Below are positions 48,980-58,116 of a stretch of 64,000 nucleotides of DNA, piece after piece. The translations under genes and the position numbers were made by a program. The stretch lies in contig NZ_FOKQ01000001.1 of NCBI RefSeq assembly GCF_900112155.1, positions 228,175-292,174 of the forward strand, read 5' to 3'. Position 1 is the stretch's first letter. Each line of letters begins with the position of its first letter. Source of the DNA: Hominimerdicola alba (lineage in GTDB: Bacteria; Bacillota; Clostridia; Oscillospirales; Ruminococcaceae). The notes under the pieces were generated by a model. It worked only from the letters and a program-made list of their open reading frames with translations, was not told the origin of the DNA and ran no database searches.

Positions 48980-51157
48980 ATGAAAATCAACACCAGTGTT
49001 AAAAAGCTGACCTCCGCATTTGCTGCGGGCGCTCTGCTTTTTTCACAGTCAGCATTTCTGTCTAATGTGACTATTGAGGCAAATGCTGCAAGTATGTGTA
49101 CTGCCAACCTGAACAAGACCTATCAGAAGATCGACGGTTTTGGCGGTATCAACCACGTTGAGTGGTACGGCGATCTGACTGATGCAGATCGTGCTATCGC
49201 TTTTGAAAACGGTAATGACCAGCTGGGCTGTACAATTCTGAGAGTATACGTAAACCCTGATAAAAACCAGTGGTACAAGGTACTCCCGACAGCACAGTAT
49301 GCCGCTAAGAGAGGTATCACCATTTTCGCTTCACCCTGGGAGCCACCCGCAAGTCTGGCTGAAAACGGCTCTGCTTACGGCGGTAAGCTCCATCTTCCTA
49401 AAAGGAATTATGGAGCATACGCTCAGCACCTTAATGATTTCGGTAAATACATGAAGCAGAACGGCGTTGATCTGTATGCTATCTCTGTACAGAATGAGCC
49501 TGACTACGCTAAGGAGTGGACAGCTTGGACACCGGACGAGACTACTGACTTCATTGCAAACTATGGCGACCAGATAACCAGCACAAAGCTCATGTCGCCC
49601 GAATCATTCCAGTATGGCGCATATAACAATGGTAAGGACTACTACTCAAAGATCCTTAATAACTCAAAGGCTTTTGCAAACTGTGACATATTCGGAACTC
49701 ACTTCTATGGCACACCCAGAAGTAAGATGGACTTCCCGGCACTTGAAAGCTGCGGCAAACAGCTGTGGATGACAGAAGTATATGTTCCAGACAGCAATGT
49801 CGATTCAAACAAGTGGCCTGATAACCTGAAGCAGGCTGTAAGCATTCATGATTCAATGGTAGTTGGCGGAATGCAGGCTTATGTTGTATGGCCTCTTCGC
49901 CGTAACTACAGCATCATCCGTGAAGATACACACAAGATGTCAAAGCGTGGTTATATCTTCGCACAGTACTCTAAGTTCGTCAGACCCGGCGATGTTCGTA
50001 TAGATATCACTGAGCAGCCCTCTACTAACGTTTGGGTATCTGCATACAAGAACAATAAGAATCAGGTAACTATCGTTGCTATCAATAATACCACTTCCGG
50101 CTATTCTCAGCAGTTCTCACTTGGCAAGAACATTATCGATATTGACAGATGGCGTACATCCGGCAGCGAGAACCTTGCTAAGACCGACAACCTTACGATC
50201 GACAACGGCGGAACTACTTTCTGGTCACAGCTCCCTGCACAGAGCGTTTCTACTTTCGTAGTTACTCTTGAAGGCGGTTCTACAACTGTTGATCCCGGCA
50301 ACAATAACAATACCGACCCCAACACAGGTCTTGATTCTGACGGTTACTACTTCCACGACACATTCGAGGATGACGTTAACTGGCAGGCACACGGCAGCAC
50401 CGAAGTTATGAAGTCCGGCAGAACACCTTATCAGGGTTCTGAGGCTCTGGTAGTTACAAACCGTACAAGTGCTTGGATGGGCGCTGAGCGTTCACTTCCT
50501 TACGCAGTAAAGGCCGGTCAGGCTTACAGCTTCTCCGTAAACGTTACTGAGCTTGACGGTGACGATACTGATACATTCTACCTCAAGCTGAATTATCAGG
50601 ATGCTTCCGGTGAGCAGCATTATTCGTCTATCGCTGAGGGTGTTTGCCCTAAGGGTAAGTACCTGCAGCTCTCCAACACCAACTACACTATCCCCTCTGA
50701 TGCACAGAATCCTGTTATCTATGTAGAGACCAAGGATTCCACAACTAACTTCTACATCGATGAGGCTATATGCGCACCCGCAGGCAAGACTCTGCCCGGC
50801 GCAGGTGTTCCTGAGGTAAATCAGAATAACAACAATAACAACAATAATAACAATAATCAGACAACTACCGGTGATACTTATCCTAAGAATATCCAGGTAA
50901 ACTACAGCGCTCAGTATCATCAGATCCAGTTCACATGGAGCCCTGTTCAGAATGCTCAGAACTACGGTATCGCAGTATATCTGGCAGGCAAGTGGAGAAT
51001 CCAGACTCAGTCTATTTCCGGTTCTTCTACATCTTACGTAACTCCTAAGAACCTGACACCCGGCATGAGCTACAAGGTAGCTATCGCTGCAAAGGTCAAC
51101 GGTACATGGGATGTAAATAATGCTATCAAGAATGCAGTTATTGTAACTGTTGTTTAA
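48980..51157 (+). CDS. GH30 (subfamily 8-like) xylanase with CBM22 and CBM37-like modules
   Basis: 725 residues, secreted. Signal peptide about 1-36 (ending ANA). GH30 barrel plus side beta domain, about 40-430: YQKIDGFGGINH, acid/base Glu about 173 in SVQNEPDY, nucleophile Glu about 266 in WMTEVYV, then YVVWPLRRNYS; the paired Arg in this loop is the feature linked to glucuronoxylan recognition in subfamily 8. CBM22 about 451-603 (FYLKLNYQD, NTNYTIPSDAQNPVIYVET, FYIDEA). An Asn-rich linker precedes the shared module at about 634-725. It should cleave glucuronoxylan or xylan. AAGGAGGAG lies 7 bases before the ATG at 48980. Confidence 0.93.
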   Translation: MKINTSVKKLTSAFAAGALLFSQSAFLSNVTIEANAASMCTANLNKTYQKIDGFGGINHVEWYGDLTDADRAIAFENGNDQLGCTILRVYVNPDKNQWYKVLPTAQYAAKRGITIFASPWEPPASLAENGSAYGGKLHLPKRNYGAYAQHLNDFGKYMKQNGVDLYAISVQNEPDYAKEWTAWTPDETTDFIANYGDQITSTKLMSPESFQYGAYNNGKDYYSKILNNSKAFANCDIFGTHFYGTPRSKMDFPALESCGKQLWMTEVYVPDSNVDSNKWPDNLKQAVSIHDSMVVGGMQAYVVWPLRRNYSIIREDTHKMSKRGYIFAQYSKFVRPGDVRIDITEQPSTNVWVSAYKNNKNQVTIVAINNTTSGYSQQFSLGKNIIDIDRWRTSGSENLAKTDNLTIDNGGTTFWSQLPAQSVSTFVVTLEGGSTTVDPGNNNNTDPNTGLDSDGYYFHDTFEDDVNWQAHGSTEVMKSGRTPYQGSEALVVTNRTSAWMGAERSLPYAVKAGQAYSFSVNVTELDGDDTDTFYLKLNYQDASGEQHYSSIAEGVCPKGKYLQLSNTNYTIPSDAQNPVIYVETKDSTTNFYIDEAICAPAGKTLPGAGVPEVNQNNNNNNNNNNNQTTTGDTYPKNIQVNYSAQYHQIQFTWSPVQNAQNYGIAVYLAGKWRIQTQSISGSSTSYVTPKNLTPGMSYKVAIAAKVNGTWDVNNAIKNAVIVTVV

Positions 51158-51193
51158 TGTGCTTGATCCACTGAACTAAATAGAAAAAATCTA

Positions 51194-51258
51194 AGAAGAA
51201 AGAATAACGAGTAAAGTGTTATCCCATTTTGTTCAATGTTATTCTTTCTTCTGTTTTA
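51194..51258 (+). terminator. terminator of the GH30 gene
   Basis: AGAAGAAAGAATAAC pairs exactly with 51238-51252; GTTTTA follows. The loop is long (29 bases). Confidence 0.8.
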
Positions 51259-51261
51259 TTG

Positions 51262-51299
51262 AAAAAAAGAAGGGAGAACGAATTATCACGTTCTCCCTT
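51262..51299 (-). terminator. terminator of the AraC-type regulator gene
   Basis: AAGGGAGAACG pairs with CGTTCTCCCTT; on the minus strand CTTTTTTTC follows. Confidence 0.88.
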
Positions 51300-51305
51300 T
51301 TGATA

Positions 51306-53465
51306 TTATTGTTTTGTATAAGACCACATTGATCGGTACTTCAGTACAGTATATCCGCTGACCTGCTGGAACTGCCGCAGGAAGTATTTGAGATCCTTGT
51401 ACCCGCATTTTTCGGCTATCTCAGCATTTGAAAGATTCGACATGGTGATGTAATACCTTGCCGCCGCTATGCGAGCGTTTATGCAGTCATCGTGAAGAGT
51501 GAAGCCGTAGCATTTGCGGAATATGGTTCGCAGGTATCCTGCACTTCCTTTGAAACGCGAGTAAATTTCCTCAGAATCAAAGGTGATGAGCGGGTCATTA
51601 TAGAACTGTGTGCGGAGTTTGTTGAGTTTTTTATAGTGGGGCTTTGTGCGTCTTGATGAAAACATATCTGTCATTTCAGCCATTTTGGCGAAGCATTTTT
51701 CTTTAAGCTGAATATAGTCGTTGTCCTCGCAGGGAATTGCCGCGCAGACATAGGAATCCAGACCGTTTATCTTCATGTAAGCGGTGTGGTGCAAAAGTAC
51801 TGCTGAGAGCTGCTTTGTAAGCACATCAGTATCGGGGATATCCCGCATAAGGCAGAAAAAAGTGTCCTCGTTTATCTTGCCGCATATATGGTTGCCGCTG
51901 AACTCCCGCACGGCCTCTGCTGCATCAAGTACGGAATTTATCTGCTCGTTTTGTGAGGCGCTGTAAGGGTAGGTGCGTATAGTCCCTATTCTCAGTGCAA
52001 CCAGGCAGAGATTGCTTTTATCTGCATCGTGGTAGACTTTTCTCAGACCGTTCTCGTTCAGCATACCCGTCAGAGGTTCGCGTTCTTCCGAGATATCCTG
52101 ACATTGCAGATAGAATTTTATATCGTTCTTCATGCGAAGAAATTCAAGACAGTTAGCAACAGTCTTCAGCCAGTTCCTGAAAAAATGGTCAAAAGTATCT
52201 GGTCCGCGAAAACTCAGCGCTACATAGCCCAGTTCTCTGTCGGAGAAAAACAGAGGACAGAAATAATATGGTGCGGCTTCGTTCCTGAAAACTGCTGAGA
52301 TATTGTTTTTATAGAACACGAAAGGTTCTTCGTCATGCAGAACATTGTAGCTTACCATATTAGAGGAATTTTCGGAAGAGTCGTACCAGTTTTCGTAAAG
52401 GCACATATACAGCTTGTCAACATCGCGTATCAGCGAGCTGAATTCGTGTATCTTCTTTACAAATTCGACGATGTTCCTGCACTCGATAAGGCTGTGTTCA
52501 AGCTGGTTGAAAAGGTCGAGAAAATCGTACCTGTTTTTGTGCTGAGCAGTCTTGAAATCCGAGCGGATATCGGTTATTTTCGCCTTGCATGGGCAAGTAT
52601 TTCCGTAGATCAACTGACCTCGCGGTATTTCTGATAAAAGTCTGTTATTTCGGATACCTGCTTTTTCGGTAAGAAGTTCAACAGCCATTATGCCAAGTGC
52701 GTATCTGTTGCGCTGAAAAGTAGTCAGCAGAGGGACGTGGCAGTATCTGTCGCGGATATACTCATAGCCGATAACTGACATTTTTTCGTTGATATCGATG
52801 CGGCATTCGAGAAATTCATCAAGCAGACCGTAAGCCATGTAGTCGTTGCAGCAGATAAGTGCTTCTGGATAGGGGAGCTCACCATTGATATACCTCTTGG
52901 CTTGGGCATGACCTGATATCATCCAGAAATCACCAAAAAAGACTTTATTTTCATCATAGGGTATGCCATGTTTTTCAAGAGAACGCCTGTACCCTTCGAC
53001 CCTTTTATGTGAAACCGAAAGCTCATAATTGCCTGTAAGAATATGTATATTCTTAAAGCCGTGGATATTTATCAGATGGTCGCAGATATCTTCGATGTCT
53101 GTCTCGTCGGAGGTGTTGATATACTGTAAAGCGGGCAGGTCAAAATCAGGAAGCTCTGTACCGATAGCAACCATGGGCAGGTCTTTTTTCTGAAGTTCTT
53201 CCACTAGTAACTTTCGGATATCTGGGTTTATGATCGATTCGGATAACAGTATTATGCCGTCGTATTCATCGGAACGTATAAGATTATAGATCTTGTTCTC
53301 GGTCTTGAATATTTCATCTGTAACCATCGGATTATAAATATTTGAGAGCACCGCAATGTCAATATTCATCGACTGTGCTTTTTTTATGATACCTCTGAGT
53401 ATCTCGCGCTGTTCTGTATCAGCGGCATTTGCGGCAACTACTCCGAATATTTTGCGCTTTTTCAA
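51306..53465 (-). CDS. LacI-type sensor / degenerate GGDEF / AraC regulator
   Basis: 719 residues, cytosolic. About 5-270 is a periplasmic-binding-protein-like sensor of the LacI/GalR kind (KIFGVVAANAADTEQREI, DYDGIILLSES-like, HILTGN, ALICCNDYMAYGLLDEF) without a LacI DNA-binding head. About 300-440 is a GAF-like region. About 465-620 resembles a GGDEF domain (EPLTGMLNENGLRKVY) with the signature lost (GKINEDTFFCL). The end, about 630-719, is an AraC helix-turn-helix pair (LSNAEIAEKCGYKDLKYFLRQF). TTG start at 53465: AGGAGGT stands 8 bases before it. Convergent neighbour of the GH30 gene, so a sugar-responsive activator of xylan use is likely. Confidence 0.85.
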   Translation of the reverse strand: MKKRKIFGVVAANAADTEQREILRGIIKKAQSMNIDIAVLSNIYNPMVTDEIFKTENKIYNLIRSDEYDGIILLSESIINPDIRKLLVEELQKKDLPMVAIGTELPDFDLPALQYINTSDETDIEDICDHLINIHGFKNIHILTGNYELSVSHKRVEGYRRSLEKHGIPYDENKVFFGDFWMISGHAQAKRYINGELPYPEALICCNDYMAYGLLDEFLECRIDINEKMSVIGYEYIRDRYCHVPLLTTFQRNRYALGIMAVELLTEKAGIRNNRLLSEIPRGQLIYGNTCPCKAKITDIRSDFKTAQHKNRYDFLDLFNQLEHSLIECRNIVEFVKKIHEFSSLIRDVDKLYMCLYENWYDSSENSSNMVSYNVLHDEEPFVFYKNNISAVFRNEAAPYYFCPLFFSDRELGYVALSFRGPDTFDHFFRNWLKTVANCLEFLRMKNDIKFYLQCQDISEEREPLTGMLNENGLRKVYHDADKSNLCLVALRIGTIRTYPYSASQNEQINSVLDAAEAVREFSGNHICGKINEDTFFCLMRDIPDTDVLTKQLSAVLLHHTAYMKINGLDSYVCAAIPCEDNDYIQLKEKCFAKMAEMTDMFSSRRTKPHYKKLNKLRTQFYNDPLITFDSEEIYSRFKGSAGYLRTIFRKCYGFTLHDDCINARIAAARYYITMSNLSNAEIAEKCGYKDLKYFLRQFQQVSGYTVLKYRSMWSYTKQ

Positions 53466-53509
53466 GGCGGAACACCTCCTGCGGTACATCAGCTGACGAT
53501 AAATGTATA

Positions 53510-53543
53510 TTGACATTATACAACATTTGTCAAAAAAATGCAA
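53510..53543 (-). promoter_or_regulatory. promoter and palindrome of the LacI/AraC-type regulator
   Basis: Minus strand TTGCAT (53538-53543), 17-base spacer, TATAAT (53515-53520). TTGACA (53510-53515) and TGTCAA (53528-53533) form an inverted repeat across the -10 region, a possible autoregulatory site. Confidence 0.7.
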
Positions 53544-53647
53544 TACGATGAAGTTAAATGACAGAAAAAGAAATGGATTTTTTAGACATTTCAAGTATGC
53601 TATTGAAAATGCCCCGGGGAGAATTTCCTCGGGGCTGAAATATCATA

Positions 53648-54223
53648 TCATTTTGTGACGGGTTCGCCTCTGTGCAGACGGATCTGATTTTTTGCGATCG
53701 CGCGGTGGTAAACTGTGCAGGTGAAGAATCCTGTCAGTGCACCGAGTATAATACCGCAGATGACATCAGTGGGGTAGTGTACACCGACGTAAAGCCGCGA
53801 CAGTGATATCAGCAGTGCGAAAATCAGCACCGGTATGCCTATTTTTCTCGGGGTCTCACGGAATAACACCGTGCTCATGGAAAATCCTGCCGAGGAATGT
53901 CCCGATGGGAATGACCAGTCCTTTTGTCTTCCGATAATTAGTTTCAGTCCGTCAACAACTTCATAAGGCCGTACACGCGCCACCAGGTTTTTCAGTATCA
54001 CATTGCATATCAGGGTATTCACAACCAGAGCTGCAGCGCATAAAAATCCAAGCTTTCGGGTCTTCGGAATTATCATGAGTATCAGCGTAGCGATTATCAT
54101 AATGGCACCACCATTAGCCGAGTAGGTAATACCTTTAACGAAAGGTGTCAACGCGTTGAAGCGAAGGTTTTCCTGTATCCACAGCAGAAGCTGTCCATCC
54201 ATTTCAATTAATTTTTCAAACAT
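53648..54223 (-). CDS. PAP2-family membrane phosphatase
   Basis: 191 residues with about six hydrophobic segments. All three active-site motifs of the PAP2 superfamily are present: KNLVARVRP, the central FPSGHSS, and SRLYVGVHYPTD. Members dephosphorylate undecaprenyl pyrophosphate or phosphatidic acid at the outer membrane face; BcrC-like undecaprenyl recycling is possible but not proven. AGGAGGAAAC precedes the ATG. Confidence 0.9.
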   Translation of the reverse strand: MFEKLIEMDGQLLLWIQENLRFNALTPFVKGITYSANGGAIMIIATLILMIIPKTRKLGFLCAAALVVNTLICNVILKNLVARVRPYEVVDGLKLIIGRQKDWSFPSGHSSAGFSMSTVLFRETPRKIGIPVLIFALLISLSRLYVGVHYPTDVICGIILGALTGFFTCTVYHRAIAKNQIRLHRGEPVTK

Positions 54224-54625
54224 CAGTAGGTTTCCTCCTGAAATAAATAAGAAACAATGTTATAATTATATTGTGCTGTATAAAAATATTACAGGCAAAT
54301 ATTTCCAACATTTTAAATGTGAATGTAAAAATGCATTCCCTTGAACTGTGCAACAATCCGCGATTTAATATTTTGGTAAAAGTAAGTTATTTTAATAAAA
54401 TATTCAAGCAGAAACTCGGAAATAAACAGGCTCATTTTCTAACAAAACAAAAGTTAGTTTATATCGGATACACGTTTAGGAAGCACTTGTCAATTATAGC
54501 ACTTTTTTCTTCAAAAGTAAAGCATAAGTCAGTAATGAAAATACCGCAGGTGCCTTTACACCTACGGTATTTTAAAGCCCGATATCTCTCCAAAATTTTT
54601 AGACACGCGCAATATTCGACCAAGG
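54224..54625. other. intergenic with a terminator
   Basis: AT-rich. A hairpin at 54538-54573 (AAAATACCG-x-AGGTG with its complement) flanked by A and T runs serves the minus-strand gene at 54626. No gene seen in the rest. Confidence 0.75.
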
Positions 54626-54916
54626 TCATATGTCCCACTCGGTGCTGACAGTATACCTTGCAGGGAAGCGAAGCTTTGATATTGCGTGCATGAAAGCGAT
54701 GGTGCCGTTGTACTTGAAGCTTACTATGTCGACCTTGCTCTTGTTTAATTTCTTTGTTGCAAGATCCCATGCTCCTATCTCACTCAGTGCTTTCATGTAT
54801 ATTTCTGTTATGCCTTTGAGCTCGTCTGTTTTTTCAGCGTGGATACGCAGTTTTCCTCTCCTGAAACAGTCGGGTTCGACACTCGGGTGATTCATCATAA
54901 GTTCGTTTTTGTTCAT
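54626..54916 (-). CDS. small hypothetical protein
   Basis: 96 residues, soluble: MNKNELMMNHPSVEPDCF, then KLRIHAEKTDELKGITEIYM, a Lys-rich middle, and a beta-like end (KVDIVSFKYNGTIAFMHA). I know no family. AGGAGATG precedes the ATG and a good terminator follows, so it is probably a real monocistronic gene. Confidence 0.65.
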   Translation of the reverse strand: MNKNELMMNHPSVEPDCFRRGKLRIHAEKTDELKGITEIYMKALSEIGAWDLATKKLNKSKVDIVSFKYNGTIAFMHAISKLRFPARYTVSTEWDI

Positions 54917-55350
54917 ATAATCATCTCCTGTGAAACTCTCTCTCTAATCTCGACTTACTAAAATTTTCGGTTCACAAGCTTACATTTTAACTCTTCGCTT
55001 CTCTCGTTTGCATATTTTAGCACAAAAAAACGTCCTCGTCAAGGGTTATGAACCAATTTTGTTGATTTAGACAAATGTTAGAAATTAACAAACATTTTTT
55101 TAGTTACAATAAGCTCTGAAAATGATGATTTTATAAAAAATTTCCCGAAAGAAATGTGTTTTAAATTTACAAGGTAATTTTTGCGGACAGCTTTTCTGCA
55201 TGAGTTGGATCTGTAGATCTTCTCATCGAATATTGCGTTTTTATAGTTTATAATTTTATAATATTCATAGATTGATATTGACATTATTGCATTTTTCTGT
55301 TAAAATATAATAAATCCTGAAACAAAGTGTGACAAGAAAGGAGGGCGTGT
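54917..55350. other. AT-rich upstream region of the EAL gene
   Basis: 434 bases. It holds the EAL gene promoter at 55278-55306 and an open but unlikely minus-strand frame at 55078-55284. Nothing else is seen. Confidence 0.5.
55278..55306 (+). promoter_or_regulatory. promoter of the EAL/beta-helix gene
   Basis: TTGACA (55278-55283), 17-base spacer, TAAAAT (55301-55306). Confidence 0.82.
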
Positions 55351-57432
55351 ATGAACAAAAAAGATATTGCTGCACTTGCGAAACTTTTCGGAGAATTATC
55401 TGCCGTGCGCTGTGAGGCTGATCTTGAAAATGTTATAGAGGAAGGTGTACGTTGTTTCGGTGATAAGGACATATCCGATCTGAAAGTACAGCTGTACCGT
55501 CTCGGCGGAAAGATGCTCACTGTTGATGCTGAAAACAGAGATGCACTGAGATCTCGTCGTATCGCTTGTCTGACGGATAACGAAAAATCCGAGCTTCAAA
55601 AGGTAGAGGAGATAATCAACGGAAATCTTCTGAAATATTATTTTCAGCCCATCGTCAGTGCCATTGACGGCGAGATATTTTCCTATGAAGCCCTTATGCG
55701 TTCAGCCGCCGATCCTTCGATAACACCTTATCACATACTTAAATATGCGGGCTTGAGCGACAGACTTGAGGATATAGAAAAAGCGACTTTCTTAAATGTG
55801 CTTAATATAATTGAAAGTGAGAAGGACAAGCTTGGCAGCAAGGCTGTTTTTATAAATAGTATCCCAAATGTTCGACTTGGTGAATCTGACGCTGAAAAGA
55901 TAAGTAAACTTCTCAGCAAAAATTCTGATTCTGCGGTAGTTGAGCTTACTGAGAGTGCCGAGGCTGACGAGATACAGCTTGGTATAATGAAGGACAGGTA
56001 CCGCAACATGAATATCAGGATAGCTGTTGACGACTATGGCACGGGATATTCTAATGTGCGCAATCTGCTGAGATACACGCCTAATTTCGTGAAGATAGAC
56101 CGCTCGCTGCTGAGCGAGATAAACAGCGACCCCAGAAAGCGGCATTTTGTCCGTGATATAATCGAATTCTGTCATGATAATAACATACTTGCCCTTGCTG
56201 AGGGCGTTGAAACAGGTCTTGAAATGAAAACAGTGATACTCATGGGCGTTGACCTTATTCAGGGCTATTACACCGCACGACCTTCTCCTGAGCTCATAAC
56301 TTCTATACCCTACGAGATAAAGCAGGAGATAAAGCGCTATCAGCAGCAGCGTCAGGATGGAAAGCTCACCCATGTTTACAGGGTAGAAAGTTCTGAGAGA
56401 GTGCTGCTTGATAAGATCAAAAGGCACGGATACAAGTGTATACGCATACTCCCGTCGGAGGAAAACAGCGATATCACCATTGTCGGAAGTTCTGCGCTGA
56501 ACACCAATATCCATCTTGATATCGACAGTGGTTTCAAAGGCAGGGTGACCCTTGAAAGCGTACATTTTTCTAACACGAAGAACCGTCCCTGCATTGAGAT
56601 TGGTGAGAACTGTGAAGCGGAGCTATCCATATTCGGTGATTGTTTCCTGCACAACGGCGGTATAATCGTACCCGAAAGTTCGGAACTTACCTTCACGGGC
56701 GTGGGCTCTATGGCAATAGATGTTCATGATTCCTCATTCTACGGCATTGGCGGACCCATAGATAAGCGCCACGGCAGGCTGAGTTTCAGCGCCAATGTAA
56801 AGTTCATTATTGAGGCTTACGGACAGCAGGGGACCTGTATAGGTTCAGGGCTGGGCGGTGAGATAGATATTCACCAGGGCGTATTTGAAATAAAGATGAA
56901 CAGCAATAACGGCGTTGTCATCGGTTCGCTTACAGGCAACACCGACCTTGATATAAGAAACTGCGGTATGCAGTTCATCAGCACCTGTCTTAAAGGTGCT
57001 GTCATTGGCAGCCGCGATGCTGACGCTGAGCTCCTGCTTCACGGCATGAGCTTCAAGAGTATTACCAGCGGCAAGGAAACAGTATGCGTAGGTTCTGTTT
57101 GCGGCAATGCTAATGTCACGATAGATAATTCCAATTTTGTTTCAGATGTGCGGTCGGATGAACTGGCAGTGCTTGGTTCACTATACAATGACAGCAAAGT
57201 CAAGCTTCACAATATGTCAATGAACGTTGACGCTGGTGGACAAAATGCTTATATTTTCGGCGGTACAAAGGGCACTACGGATTTTGACTGCCGAAATGTC
57301 GATGTAAAGATCAACCTCAACTCAAACCTTGATAATATCACATCGGCAGAGGGCGAGAATTTCAAAGTCGGTGACGGAAGATACTATATCGAGATCAACG
57401 GCGAAAAAAAGGAGTTTATCCCGAATATTTAA
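55351..57432 (+). CDS. cytosolic EAL protein fused to a beta-helix-like repeat domain
   Basis: 693 residues, no signal peptide or membrane segment. About 1-80 is an unknown helical region. EAL domain about 85-330: YEALMRS (113-115 is EAL), VFINSIPN, ELTESAE, VDDYGTGYSN, VKIDRSLL and AEGVETG; the metal ligands and catalytic residues appear present, though NISR is changed to NSIP. About 345-410 is a linker with a predicted coil. About 400-680 is built of repeated strands: CIEIGENCEAELSIFGD, CIGSGLGGEIDIHQGVFEI, VVIGSLTGNTDLDIRN, AVIGSRDADAELLLHG, VCVGSVCGNANVTIDNSNF, AVLGSLYNDSKVKLHN, as in right-handed beta helices usually found outside the cell. GAAAGGAGGGCG precedes the ATG. Confidence 0.82.
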   Translation: MNKKDIAALAKLFGELSAVRCEADLENVIEEGVRCFGDKDISDLKVQLYRLGGKMLTVDAENRDALRSRRIACLTDNEKSELQKVEEIINGNLLKYYFQPIVSAIDGEIFSYEALMRSAADPSITPYHILKYAGLSDRLEDIEKATFLNVLNIIESEKDKLGSKAVFINSIPNVRLGESDAEKISKLLSKNSDSAVVELTESAEADEIQLGIMKDRYRNMNIRIAVDDYGTGYSNVRNLLRYTPNFVKIDRSLLSEINSDPRKRHFVRDIIEFCHDNNILALAEGVETGLEMKTVILMGVDLIQGYYTARPSPELITSIPYEIKQEIKRYQQQRQDGKLTHVYRVESSERVLLDKIKRHGYKCIRILPSEENSDITIVGSSALNTNIHLDIDSGFKGRVTLESVHFSNTKNRPCIEIGENCEAELSIFGDCFLHNGGIIVPESSELTFTGVGSMAIDVHDSSFYGIGGPIDKRHGRLSFSANVKFIIEAYGQQGTCIGSGLGGEIDIHQGVFEIKMNSNNGVVIGSLTGNTDLDIRNCGMQFISTCLKGAVIGSRDADAELLLHGMSFKSITSGKETVCVGSVCGNANVTIDNSNFVSDVRSDELAVLGSLYNDSKVKLHNMSMNVDAGGQNAYIFGGTKGTTDFDCRNVDVKINLNSNLDNITSAEGENFKVGDGRYYIEINGEKKEFIPNI

Positions 57433-57487
57433 AACAGCGCAGGAGACGCGGCAGCGATCTCCTGCTTTTCGTGAAGGAGATACATAA

Positions 57488-57829
57488 ATGGATAATAAAT
57501 ACAATATCAAAAACACAGATACTATTGATGGTCTGGCTTATAATGAAAAAACGAAAATGCTGATACTTCAGCTGGCTGACGGTATGGACTGGTCTGACGC
57601 AGCTGGTCATTTTGAACTTCTGAGGCAAAAGCTCAACACCTATTTGTGGTACATAGATTCAAAACAGTACGAGGAAAAATATCCCGATGTTGACCGCATT
57701 GAGCTTCGCATCAGTTTTCTTTTCAAGGAGCCCGATGCTTGTCTTAAAATGTTTGAAAAAGTGGGAGAAGTCCTGAGCAGGATATTTGAAAATTCTGCGT
57801 TGATTATTGAACGAGGAAAACGCAACTGA
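57488..57829 (+). CDS. DUF6572 family protein
   Basis: 113 residues, cytosolic. The pattern DTIDGLAYNEKTKMLIL, then LADGMDWSDAAGHFELLRQK and LNTYLWYIDSKQYEE matches DUF6572, a small alpha/beta family of unknown function in which a strand-rich N-terminus is followed by helices. It lies 55 bases after the EAL gene with GAAGGAGATACATAA before the ATG, so it is in the same operon. Confidence 0.72.
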   Translation: MDNKYNIKNTDTIDGLAYNEKTKMLILQLADGMDWSDAAGHFELLRQKLNTYLWYIDSKQYEEKYPDVDRIELRISFLFKEPDACLKMFEKVGEVLSRIFENSALIIERGKRN

Positions 57830-57854
57830 ATTCGTTAGCATCCCATATAAATGC

Positions 57855-57894
57855 AAAAGACATTTCCGGTGAAAAAGGGGATGTCTTTTCTTTT
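57855..57894 (+). terminator. terminator after DUF6572
   Basis: AAAAGACAT pairs with ATGTCTTTT, extended by CC/GG; CTTTT follows. Confidence 0.85.
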
Positions 57895-58001
57895 ATGGAA
57901 ATTATGAATAGCTTTCGTGATTTGTACTATAAATTCTCAAATAATCATGCAATGTTTTAGTTTTTACAGCTCGATAAAAATGTTAATATACACAATAACT
58001 A

Positions 58002-58030
58002 TTGACATTAACTATAAATTATTGTATAAT
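58002..58030 (+). promoter_or_regulatory. promoter of the surface-protein pair
   Basis: Perfect TTGACA (58002-58007), 17-base spacer, TATAAT (58025-58030). Confidence 0.9.
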
Positions 58031-58116
58031 AAAAACGGGAGATACCGAGCTAATAGTAAAATATATTAATAAATAATAAATATAATATTTCCTTATTAAT
58101 GAAGGAGGGAGTTCGT

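Noticed and set aside
50823..50862. AAC/AAT-rich microsatellite-like run
   Set aside because: It encodes the poly-Asn linker of the GH30 protein; a normal linker type in secreted fibrolytic enzymes.
55078..55284. Minus-strand frame of 68 codons
   Set aside because: AT-rich Lys/Ile/Phe composition without a ribosome site; probably chance.
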